Source: Saprospiraceae bacterium (GTDB lineage: Bacteria; Bacteroidota; Bacteroidia; Chitinophagales; Saprospiraceae). From it: 64,000 bases of DNA. Under the pieces are notes generated by a model. That model saw nothing but the letters and a program-made list of their open reading frames with translations, made no database searches and was not told where the DNA came from. The position numbers and the translations under genes are program-made. The DNA lies in assembly GCA_024103005.1 (NCBI GenBank), contig JAGFJA010000007.1:62001-126000 (forward strand). The letters are read 5' to 3'. This document shows, one piece after another, positions 16,147 to 23,799 of this stretch; position 1 is the first letter of the stretch; every line of letters starts with the position of its first letter.

Positions 16147-18336
16147 CTATTTTCCAGCTTTTTTAGGCTTTTTAGCACTCCTGGGATGCACCAGTTTCAT
16201 TTCATCCACCAGATGCTTACAATCTCCATATTTGTCCAGAATAAACAGCACATAGCGAATGTCCACCATGATGTTGCGACAAATCGAAGCATCATAATTA
16301 TAATCACTCATCGTCCCCTCCCAGGTGCGGTCAAAGTTAAGCCCGATAAGATTGCCATAGGCGTCTATTGCAGGACTGCCGCTGTTGCCTCCCGTAGTGT
16401 GGTTGGAAGCAATGAAGCAAACCGGAATGCGTCCGTTTTCGGCATAAGGACCGAAGTCTTTCTTCTGATATAAGTCGATTAACTTTTGGGGAAGATCATA
16501 TTCGTAATTGCCGGGAATATATTTTTCCATCACACCATCCAACCAGGTCTGGAATTCATATTTTACGGCATCCCGGGGCGAATAACCATTGACCTTGCCA
16601 TAAGTTATACGCAAAGTAGAATTGGCATCGGGATAAAATCTCTTATCTTTAAATACAGCCATTTGTGCTGCCATATATTTTTCCATCCCTTCTTCCGTCA
16701 ATTTTTCAAAATGGCTAACCTTAGGCGATACCTTTGCCCTGTACTGGTCCAACATTTCCTTATAAAATAAATAAAGCCCGTCATTTTGAATCGCTTTGAT
16801 GACATTTTCGGTCGATTGGTTGATAAAGTAATCCATCTGAGTCTGTGAGGCAAGCGGTGAACCATCGAAGAGCATTTTAACTTTTTCTGTATAACCCGGC
16901 TGGTCCGGAGCCAGCATATCAAGGCGTGGAAAGTGATAGGCAGTGTCGATGTCGTGATAGTACATTTTAAATAAGTCAGCGAATATGTCTTCGTCGATTG
17001 CCCTGACATAATCCTTGAAGTATCCGGGTGCCCATGCCTTTAGTTCATCGATTTTTTTCGCAGCCTCGGCAGCTCCATTGTTTTCAAAGACTCTGACGAT
17101 GGCGTCCAGACGTGAATAATTGCGCAAAATCTCAATATTGACTCTCAATAATTCAACACTGTATTCGCTAATTTTCACGTATTTATTAGCCTCGATGGTA
17201 TTGTGGTTCAATTCTTCTAATACGCCTCCATATTTAGCCTGTAAGGCAGGATTGGATTTCAGAAGACGGTTATATTCGGCTTCAAACTTTTGTTTCTTTT
17301 CTATGGCTTTGGTTTTTTTCAAACCTTCCATCTCGCCCTGCCATTTTTTCCAGCCATTGGATATACGGGCAGCCTTGGTCACGTATTTGATTTTGGTACT
17401 TTCATCAGTCTGCATGTATTTGTGCATGATGTCCAATGCCCTTGTACGAATGGCGACCTTAGCCGGGTCACTTAAGTCGGTAATTTGGCGGATTGATTCA
17501 GATGGCAGGTATTCATTGGTCCTGCCGGGAAAACCAAAGATCATCGTAAAGTCGTTTTCCTTAATCCCGTCTAATGATATAGGCAGGAAGTGGCGAGGTT
17601 TAAAAGGGACATTATTCGGAGAATATTCAGCCGGATGATTATTTTCGTCTGCATAAATTCTGAATAGCGAGAAGTCACATGTATGACGCGGCCATACCCA
17701 ATTGTCACTATCCACCCCGAAATTTCCTATGGAAGAGGGTGGGGCTGCCACTAATCGGACATCCTTGTATGTTTCGGTAACAAATAGATAGTATTGATTA
17801 CCCTTGTAGAAAGCTTTTACCATGATATCCTGGTAGGGTTGTCGAGGGTATGACTTCTTTATCGATTCGATATTTTTGTCAATAGTACTTTGTTTTTCAG
17901 CAAGCGTCATGTTTTCTGAAATACCTTTCATAATGTCATTTGTAACTTCGGCCATTGAAATGATGAAAGTCGCCGTCAATCCCGGATTACTCAATTCTTC
18001 ATTTCGATTTTTGGACCAGAATCCATTTTCCACATAGTTATTTTCCAGAGAAGAATGGCTCTGAATCTGGCTGTAGCCGCAGTGGTGATTGGTTAGGAGT
18101 AGTCCTGTCGAAGAAATAATCTCTCCCGTACATCCTCCACCGAAGTGTACGATGGCATCTTTCAGGCTGCTTTTATTGATACTGTAAATATCTTCGGCAG
18201 TCATCTTCATGCCCATGGATTGCATTTCTTTTTCATTGAGTTGTGAGAGCAACAATGGCAGCCACATGCCTTCTCCGGCGAAAAGCGGCAGACCTGAAAT
18301 AACAAATAGCAGAGATAAAAGTAAGTTCTTAATCAT
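16147..18336 (-). CDS. S46-family dipeptidyl peptidase, DPP11-like
   Basis: A 729-residue serine exopeptidase with a signal peptide (about residues 1-20), acting in the periplasm on peptide N-termini. The triad is visible: His85 in TNHHCGYSQ, Asp in RHTCDFSLFRIY and the nucleophile Ser652 in TTGGNSGSPAID. Eighteen residues after the Ser is Arg670 (LNFDRTWEG). In the studied enzymes Arg at this place gives preference for Asp/Glu at P1 (DPP11) and Gly gives DPP7-type specificity. The length matches the family (about 720). It is transcribed alone and divergent from the cyclophilin gene. Confidence 0.92.
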   Translation of the reverse strand: MIKNLLLSLLFVISGLPLFAGEGMWLPLLLSQLNEKEMQSMGMKMTAEDIYSINKSSLKDAIVHFGGGCTGEIISSTGLLLTNHHCGYSQIQSHSSLENNYVENGFWSKNRNEELSNPGLTATFIISMAEVTNDIMKGISENMTLAEKQSTIDKNIESIKKSYPRQPYQDIMVKAFYKGNQYYLFVTETYKDVRLVAAPPSSIGNFGVDSDNWVWPRHTCDFSLFRIYADENNHPAEYSPNNVPFKPRHFLPISLDGIKENDFTMIFGFPGRTNEYLPSESIRQITDLSDPAKVAIRTRALDIMHKYMQTDESTKIKYVTKAARISNGWKKWQGEMEGLKKTKAIEKKQKFEAEYNRLLKSNPALQAKYGGVLEELNHNTIEANKYVKISEYSVELLRVNIEILRNYSRLDAIVRVFENNGAAEAAKKIDELKAWAPGYFKDYVRAIDEDIFADLFKMYYHDIDTAYHFPRLDMLAPDQPGYTEKVKMLFDGSPLASQTQMDYFINQSTENVIKAIQNDGLYLFYKEMLDQYRAKVSPKVSHFEKLTEEGMEKYMAAQMAVFKDKRFYPDANSTLRITYGKVNGYSPRDAVKYEFQTWLDGVMEKYIPGNYEYDLPQKLIDLYQKKDFGPYAENGRIPVCFIASNHTTGGNSGSPAIDAYGNLIGLNFDRTWEGTMSDYNYDASICRNIMVDIRYVLFILDKYGDCKHLVDEMKLVHPRSAKKPKKAGK

Positions 18337-18376
18337 TTAATCTTGTTTTAAATGCCCAAACTTAATAAAATGCCTT

Positions 18377-18384
18377 TATTTTTG
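18377..18384 (+). promoter_or_regulatory. Probable -7 box (TATTTTTG) of the PKD-cyclophilin gene
   Basis: TATTTTTG matches TAnnTTTG, 20 nt before the ATG at 18404; the implied leader is only about 14 nt. Confidence 0.4.
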
Positions 18385-18403
18385 CGCAAAATTTCCAAAC
18401 GAA

Positions 18404-19285
18404 ATGCGTTTATTTATTTTTATTACCACCTTAGCTGTAATTTTAACAAGTTGTGCTAAACCAATTGCTGATTTTAGCATTCAATCAGAGAAGAAGAAAG
18501 TAACGGTTCCTCAACAGTTTGAGAATAAGTCTAAAAAAGCTACAGCTTATGAATGGGATTTTGGCGACGGGAATAAATCCACAGAACCCTCTCCTCGACA
18601 TACATACTATCATAGCGGACACTATAATGTCACTTTAAAGGCCATGGACGGCAAGAGAAAAACGATTAAAAATATGGATATAGTGATTGAACCATCGACA
18701 CATTGTCTGGTTCTGATTGAAACTGAATTTGGGAATATGCTGGTAGAACTGTCAGATGCCACCCCTCTGCACAGAGACAATTTTCTGAAGCTTGTGGAAC
18801 AGGGGTATTATGATGGTCTGGCCTTTCATCGGGTAATTAATCATTTTATGATTCAGGGTGGTGATCCCAATTCTAAAGGTGATAACACTCAGGGTCTTGG
18901 CAGTGGCGGACCGGGATATACCATTCCTGCTGAATTTGTGGATACCTTGTATCATCTCAAAGGCGCTATTGCAGCAGCGCGTATGGGTGGACCATCCAAT
19001 CCGGAGAAAAGGTCCAGCGGATCACAGTTTTACATCGTGCAGGGTCAGCCTGTCGATCCAGCATATTTGGACGCCAAAGAAGCTTCTTCCAATATAAAGT
19101 ATCCCACGAGCATTAAGGAGGCCTATGAAACAATAGGCGGAACACCGCATCTGGACGGGGAATATACCGTCTTTGGAAAGGTAATAGAAGGTTTGGATGT
19201 TATCGATAAAATAGCTGCACAGCAGACAGGACCGGGCGACAGACCAGTAAAACCAATACGAATGAAAATCATCACCATTAAATAA
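18404..19285 (+). CDS. Peptidyl-prolyl isomerase (cyclophilin) lipoprotein with N-terminal PKD domain
   Basis: A 293-residue lipoprotein: signal peptide with lipobox Cys17 (VILTSC), a PKD domain at about residues 28-98 recognised by YEWDFGDGNKS and HTYYHSGHYNVTLKA, and a cyclophilin domain from about 102 to the end. The latter shows AFHRVINHFMIQGGDP (catalytic Arg in FHRV), GSGGPGYTIPAEF, GSQFYIVQG and YTVFGKVIEGLDVIDKIA. It should speed proline isomerisation in periplasmic or surface proteins. A separate lipoprotein anchor and PKD domain are unusual for a foldase. It precedes the desaturase by 25 bp. Confidence 0.9.
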   Translation: MRLFIFITTLAVILTSCAKPIADFSIQSEKKKVTVPQQFENKSKKATAYEWDFGDGNKSTEPSPRHTYYHSGHYNVTLKAMDGKRKTIKNMDIVIEPSTHCLVLIETEFGNMLVELSDATPLHRDNFLKLVEQGYYDGLAFHRVINHFMIQGGDPNSKGDNTQGLGSGGPGYTIPAEFVDTLYHLKGAIAAARMGGPSNPEKRSSGSQFYIVQGQPVDPAYLDAKEASSNIKYPTSIKEAYETIGGTPHLDGEYTVFGKVIEGLDVIDKIAAQQTGPGDRPVKPIRMKIITIK

Positions 19286-19310
19286 TAAATGAACTATAAC
19301 ATAATATAAA

Positions 19311-20390
19311 ATGGCTACATCTCAGATTTTTCCACGCTTCCCCAATCTTCGACCCTCACTTCACAGCGAATTAAGGAAGCGTGTCAATCATTATTTTGAA
19401 GAAAAACAAATCAAACCCACCGGCAATAACAGGTTATTCTGGAAGGCTGGCATCCTGTTGACTTTATTTGGTTTGACTGTCTTGCACCTGTTTATCTTTC
19501 AACCGACCTGGCCTTTTGCCCTCGCGGAATGTTTTTTTCTGGGTCTGTTGATAGCTGCTATCGGGTTTAACGTGATGCATGACGGCAGCCATGGGAGCTT
19601 CTCTACGAGTGAAAGCAGCAATCGACTTGCCAGTTATTCTATGAGTATGCTTGGTGCCAGCCACTTCCTATGGAATATTAAACACAATGTAATCCACCAT
19701 ACATACACCAATGTGGATGGATTGGATGATGATATTGAGGTCGGTGCGCTAATGCGCTTTGCCCCCAATCAGAAAAAGTATAAGTTGCATCGTTTTCAAC
19801 ACATTTATTTTCCTTCATTATACATGATAATGTATTTATATTGGGTATTTGCTGCAGATTATAAAAAATATTTCACGCAAAAAATAGGTGAATTCCCTTT
19901 AGGTATGATGCGGCGACAGGATCATATCCGATTTTGGCTTGTAAAAATTTGGCATGCAATTGCCTTTTGTATATTGCCCATCTATTTATTTGGCTTCTGG
20001 CCATGGTTATTAGGTTTTCTTATAATGAGTTTAACTGCAGGGTTCTGTCTGAGTATAGTTTTCCAGCTGGCGCATACGGTTGAAGATACTGCTTTCCCTT
20101 TACCTGATACAGATTCCAACAAGTTTGAAGATGAATTTGCAGCACATCAGATCAAGACAACTGCCAATTTCGGGACCGGAAGTAAGGTTCTTTCCTGGTT
20201 GTTGGGAGGTCTAAATTTTCAGGTAGAGCACCATTTATTCCCTAAAATATCTCATATTCACTATCCTGCTATTAGCAACGTCGTGAAGAAGGTATGTGAC
20301 GAATATCAGTTGAAATACATAGAGTATAAGACGATGTGGGCGGCTTTCTTAGCTCATGTACGATTTTTAAGACAGATGGGCAGGGCTTAG
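19311..20390 (+). CDS. Membrane fatty acid desaturase (acyl-lipid/acyl-CoA type)
   Basis: A 359-residue integral-membrane di-iron enzyme introducing double bonds into acyl chains. The three histidine boxes are HDGSHG (from His90), HNVIHH (from His125) and QVEHH (His307-308); the QxxHH form is shared with front-end and linoleoyl-CoA-type desaturases. About four membrane segments are spread between the boxes. No fused cytochrome b5 is present, so electrons must come from a separate carrier. Probably adjusts membrane fluidity; regiospecificity cannot be inferred. Confidence 0.9.
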   Translation: MATSQIFPRFPNLRPSLHSELRKRVNHYFEEKQIKPTGNNRLFWKAGILLTLFGLTVLHLFIFQPTWPFALAECFFLGLLIAAIGFNVMHDGSHGSFSTSESSNRLASYSMSMLGASHFLWNIKHNVIHHTYTNVDGLDDDIEVGALMRFAPNQKKYKLHRFQHIYFPSLYMIMYLYWVFAADYKKYFTQKIGEFPLGMMRRQDHIRFWLVKIWHAIAFCILPIYLFGFWPWLLGFLIMSLTAGFCLSIVFQLAHTVEDTAFPLPDTDSNKFEDEFAAHQIKTTANFGTGSKVLSWLLGGLNFQVEHHLFPKISHIHYPAISNVVKKVCDEYQLKYIEYKTMWAAFLAHVRFLRQMGRA

Positions 20391-20418
20391 ACTCTTATAG
20401 GTAAATTAATCCGGAAAA

Positions 20419-21168
20419 ATGAATCATACACACATCCTAGGTTTTGACATTGGCGGCACAGGTATAAAAGGTGCCATCGTGGACGTTGTTGAAGGAAAAT
20501 TGCTTACCGAAAGAATCAAAGTTCCGACACCTGACCCGGCTACACCTGACGCCATCGGAAGGGCTGTCAATACAGTTACTAAGCAACTCGGCTATAAAGG
20601 TATTATCGGATGTGGATTTCCGGCTATTGTCAAGAAAGGAATTGCTTTGTCGGCATCCAACATCGATAAATCCTGGATCAATGTCAATGTCGAGAATCTT
20701 TTGTCCAAATATACGGAATGTCCTGTGTATGTGGCCAATGATGCTGATGTTGCGGGGATGGCAGAACAAGCCTTTGGGTTTGCCGCTAATCAGCCCGGGA
20801 CAGTGATTGTACTGACAATTGGAACAGGCATAGGAAGTGCATTGTTTTATAATGGTGTGCTTATACCCAATACAGAGTTTGGACATCTGAAGTTTCATAA
20901 ATCTATCGCTGAAAAATACACATCCAATGCTGCCCGAAAGGATAAGAATCTGAATTGGATGGAATTTGGCAATCGCCTTAATGAATTTATCCAGCATCTG
21001 GAGTTTATATTTTCGCCTAACCTGTTTATATTGGGAGGTGGCGTCAGCAGAAAATTTGATTTGTACAAGGAGTATTTTAAGCTGGAAACGACCATTGTCC
21101 CTGCAAAATTTCAGAATGAGGCAGGAATAATCGGTGCAGCTCTTTACGGACACCGGATTAAGAATTAA
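20419..21168 (+). CDS. ppgK: ROK-family polyphosphate glucokinase
   Basis: A 249-residue sugar kinase of the ROK family. The N-terminal phosphate motif GFDIGGTGIKGAIVD (about residues 8-22), NDADVAGMAEQAFG with the catalytic Asp, and VLTIGTGIGSALF are visible. Length and the LEFIFSPNLFILGGGVSRKF stretch agree with bacterial polyphosphate/ATP glucokinases, which phosphorylate glucose using polyphosphate. The zinc-binding cysteine cluster of other ROK proteins is absent, again as in PpgK. It sits 28 bp after the desaturase and 5 bp before the pseudouridine synthase gene, so it is likely co-transcribed. Confidence 0.87.
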   Translation: MNHTHILGFDIGGTGIKGAIVDVVEGKLLTERIKVPTPDPATPDAIGRAVNTVTKQLGYKGIIGCGFPAIVKKGIALSASNIDKSWINVNVENLLSKYTECPVYVANDADVAGMAEQAFGFAANQPGTVIVLTIGTGIGSALFYNGVLIPNTEFGHLKFHKSIAEKYTSNAARKDKNLNWMEFGNRLNEFIQHLEFIFSPNLFILGGGVSRKFDLYKEYFKLETTIVPAKFQNEAGIIGAALYGHRIKN

Positions 21169-21173
21169 CCACG

Positions 21174-22052
21174 ATGGAGAAGAAGAAAGGAAATGATCAG
21201 GAGGACAGGCGAGGCGGTTTTTCCAAGTTCAGAAAAGAGAATAATAAATACCTTGCAGATCGTCATGAGTTTTCTGTCAGAAAAAAGAAGCCGAAGAATA
21301 CACAAGTTCCAAAAGTCGAAAAAGTCAATGATGATGGTTCTTCTCGGTTAAATAAGTACGTTGCCAATGCTGGTATCTGTAGCAGGAGAGCAGCTGATAT
21401 ACTCATTGCTGACGGTGAAGTTCTGGTCAATAATGTTGTGGTGAAAGAGCCCGGATATCGGGTTAAGCCAGGTGATAATGTAACATACAAGGGTCGTACA
21501 ATCAAGCCGGTAGAACAAAAGATTTATATATTGCTCAATAAGCCCAAAGACGTGATTACTACCCTGTCAGACGAGAAAGGTAGAAAAAGTATTGACGATT
21601 TGTTGAAGGGCAAAGTATCCACTCATGTCTTTCCGGTAGGAAGGTTGGATCGGGATACAACCGGCTTACTCCTCATTACCAATGACGGAGACCTTACAAG
21701 GCGACTGTCCCACCCGTCATACGAGGTGAAGAAAATATATCATGCTACCCTTAACAAGCCAATGGAAGAAGCTGATTTGAATAAAATCAGAAGTGGCTTG
21801 CAATTGGAAGATGGGTATATTAAGGTGGATGGAATTTCTTATGTGAAGAATGCTCCGCCAAATGAGCTGGGCATAACCCTGCATTCCGGCAGAAACAGGA
21901 TTATCCGTCGGATATTTGAATATTTGGGTTATGAAGTGATAAAATTAGATCGAGTTTATTATGCCGGTTTGACCAAGAAAGATTTGCCACGTGGCAGGAT
22001 GCGTTTTTTGACCAAAGAAGAGGTAATCCGGCTGAAACATTTCAAAGCCTGA
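21174..22052 (+). CDS. RluB/RsuA-type pseudouridine synthase
   Basis: A 292-residue RNA-modifying enzyme. After a very basic, low-complexity N-terminus (about residues 1-55, rich in Lys, Arg, Asp) comes an S4 RNA-binding domain (about 56-105, RLNKYVANAGICSRRAADIL) and the catalytic domain with the active Asp in FPVGRLDRDTTGLLL. GRNRIIRRIFEYLGY and LPRGRMRFLTKEE are typical of the RsuA/RluB/RluE/RluF group. Most likely target is 23S rRNA helix 89 (RluB), though the exact site is inferred from resemblance. The basic extension may aid ribosome binding. Confidence 0.9.
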   Translation: MEKKKGNDQEDRRGGFSKFRKENNKYLADRHEFSVRKKKPKNTQVPKVEKVNDDGSSRLNKYVANAGICSRRAADILIADGEVLVNNVVVKEPGYRVKPGDNVTYKGRTIKPVEQKIYILLNKPKDVITTLSDEKGRKSIDDLLKGKVSTHVFPVGRLDRDTTGLLLITNDGDLTRRLSHPSYEVKKIYHATLNKPMEEADLNKIRSGLQLEDGYIKVDGISYVKNAPPNELGITLHSGRNRIIRRIFEYLGYEVIKLDRVYYAGLTKKDLPRGRMRFLTKEEVIRLKHFKA

Positions 22053-22221
22053 TAAAGAAGAAATTTTGAAGAAATACTTTTGAAAAAGTGTCCGGTTAAA
22101 TTCAATTGAATGGACGGATAAGCTTTGACAATTTAGGTTTAATTAAAGGAAATTGAGGAGGAAGGATACGAATAGAAACATACCAAAATTGAATCTCAGA
22201 GCTGACTAAAGACCGAAGTAC

Positions 22222-22665
22222 ATGGAAGATTTATATACTGACCATTATTTTATGCGGCTGGCATTAAAGGAAGCTCAAAAAGCTTATGAGATAGGCGAAG
22301 TGCCTGTCGGCGCCATTATCGTAGCAAGGAATCAGATAATTGCACGTGCACATAATCAGGTTCAGATGCTCAATGATGTTACGGCACATGCAGAGATACT
22401 TGCCATAACGGCTGCATCTCAGAATTATGGTTCCAAATATCTGGTCGATTGTACGCTGTATGTAACTGTTGAGCCCTGTCCGATGTGCGCCGGAGCTATT
22501 AAGTGGGCACAGTTGGAACGGCTTGTTTATGGGGCTGATGAAGAAAAATACGGTTTTATGAAATTCGGTAAATCTATACTTCATCCTGCAACCAAATTGG
22601 CTTGTGGCATCTGTCGGGATGAATCTGCCGACCTAATGAAAAAGTTTTTTGCAGAGAGGCGCTGA
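22222..22665 (+). CDS. tadA: tRNA-adenosine(34) deaminase TadA
   Basis: A 147-residue zinc enzyme making inosine at the wobble position of tRNA-Arg(ACG). The cytidine/deoxycytidylate deaminase motifs are complete: catalytic HAE in TAHAEILA and the zinc pair in EPCPMCAGAI. The N-terminus FMRLALKEAQKAYEIGEVPV and the region around residues 100-120 match TadA rather than guanine deaminase. It is flanked by non-coding stretches of 169 and 246 bp and so is a single-gene unit. Confidence 0.93.
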   Translation: MEDLYTDHYFMRLALKEAQKAYEIGEVPVGAIIVARNQIIARAHNQVQMLNDVTAHAEILAITAASQNYGSKYLVDCTLYVTVEPCPMCAGAIKWAQLERLVYGADEEKYGFMKFGKSILHPATKLACGICRDESADLMKKFFAERR

Positions 22666-22911
22666 TACGTTAAATAATGTAAAAGTCAGGGTTAAATAAT
22701 GTTAAAATTATACGAATCATCTTTTTTTCAATGTTAATTTGTTTTGAAATGGCAGACGGTTGTCAATCATTGAAAAGGGTGAAAATGCGACATTTTGAAT
22801 CTATTGAGTGAATTAATTTCATCTGATAAATGGGAATAAACTCAGGGAAGATACCATGATAAAAGTCCGGACCGTCCGCATTATTGATTATAAGGAAAAA
22901 ATTACTCAACC

Positions 22912-23481
22912 ATGAAATCTACTTTGAAATCAAGCCTTTATTTTCTTAGCTTTAGTGTAGTTGTGTCATTGGTGGCGGCATGTGGTTCGACATCTCGCAG
23001 TCAACGTGTATTTACCGAACGACTGTATCGTGAGTCAGGTCTGACCTCCGATAAGATTAAGCATGTTCAGTTTTATCTTGATAGAGATATAGTATTGTAT
23101 CGGGTATTGAAGTCCGGTGATACTCGCTTGAAAGAAGGGAAATTAATTAAAAGGGGAGGCAATAGGGTGGAGCAGATTGTATTGAAAAGTGGTACACCGG
23201 GAGTAGTTGTATTTATGCCTGAGGAGGATCGACTTGGCATCTGTTTTGATCCTAAAAACAGCCATAATTATCTCATGTTTGGACCGAGCAAAGACAATCA
23301 CAACAGATATAGCCTTTTGGCAGAAAAGTGGGAATCAAAAACAGGAATCGTAACTTATGGTCCCAACAAGTGGAAGACCCCTGCAAGCTCGGCTTATGCC
23401 TCGCTTCTTGTCGATTATAAGGATGTAAGCAGTACCAAATATCGGACAGTCAGTCCGGAAGGAAGGACGATAGAGGATTGA
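22912..23481 (+). CDS. Lipoprotein of unknown function
   Basis: A 189-residue lipoprotein: signal peptide with lipobox ending at Cys24 (SLVAAC), then a mostly beta-predicted, charged body without cysteines. No family is recognised. YLDRDIVLYRVLKSGDTR and VVFMPEEDRLGICFD look like parts of a small beta-barrel. It is convergent with the exoprotein gene. The 246-bp upstream gap contains GTTAAATAATGT twice (about 22671 and 22692). Confidence 0.65.
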   Translation: MKSTLKSSLYFLSFSVVVSLVAACGSTSRSQRVFTERLYRESGLTSDKIKHVQFYLDRDIVLYRVLKSGDTRLKEGKLIKRGGNRVEQIVLKSGTPGVVVFMPEEDRLGICFDPKNSHNYLMFGPSKDNHNRYSLLAEKWESKTGIVTYGPNKWKTPASSAYASLLVDYKDVSSTKYRTVSPEGRTIED

Positions 23482-23552
23482 AATTTGTATTTAAGTAGAG
23501 AAAAGCATATTAAGGTATATGGAAAAATGTAAATATGGCAGGTGTCTATTTT

Positions 23553-23698
23553 AAGTAGGTAGATGATTAATAATCTCTTAACTTAGTTAGCCGTGTGTTT
23601 TCGGTTTGAAAATTGTATAGAATTATTTAAATCGGACCAATAAACTTTTGCAAATGCAGATATAGTTGAATCTTTACTTATTAAACATCTACCTACTT
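23553..23698. repeat. 146-bp inverted-repeat element (copy A)
   Basis: AAGTAGGTAGATGATTAATAA at the left end is mirrored, with one mismatch in 21, by the right end, TATTAAACATCTACCTACTT. The same ends, with near-equal spacing, bound the two copies at 60.85-61.25 kb, but the centre is strongly diverged. It has no reading frame; it may be a MITE-like element or a structured RNA. It fills most of the gap between the lipoprotein gene and the exoprotein gene. Confidence 0.7.
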
Positions 23699-23740
23699 CG
23701 AGATTTTTCAATTAAAAAGCATCTTCCCCCCCCCAAAAAA

Positions 23741-23772
23741 ATATCCGGCCTCAATAGTTGAGAGCCGGATAT
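23741..23772 (-). terminator. Intrinsic terminator of the exoprotein gene
   Basis: ATATCCGGC (23741-23749) pairs with GCCGGATAT (23764-23772) around a 14-nt loop. On the reverse strand the stem is followed by seven T and then nine G. It lies 28 bp beyond the exoprotein stop. Confidence 0.8.
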
Positions 23773-23799
23773 TGATTAGTTTAAATTATTTGGTGCTGA

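Noticed and set aside
20437..21153. 238-codon open frame on the minus strand
   Set aside because: It lies entirely opposite the ROK glucokinase gene, is Cys/Ile-rich without domain pattern, and is a shadow.
23726..23741. C9A7 homopolymer tract, a possible phase-variation switch
   Set aside because: It lies downstream of the exoprotein stop and the terminator stem, not in a promoter or reading frame, so slippage would have no clear effect.
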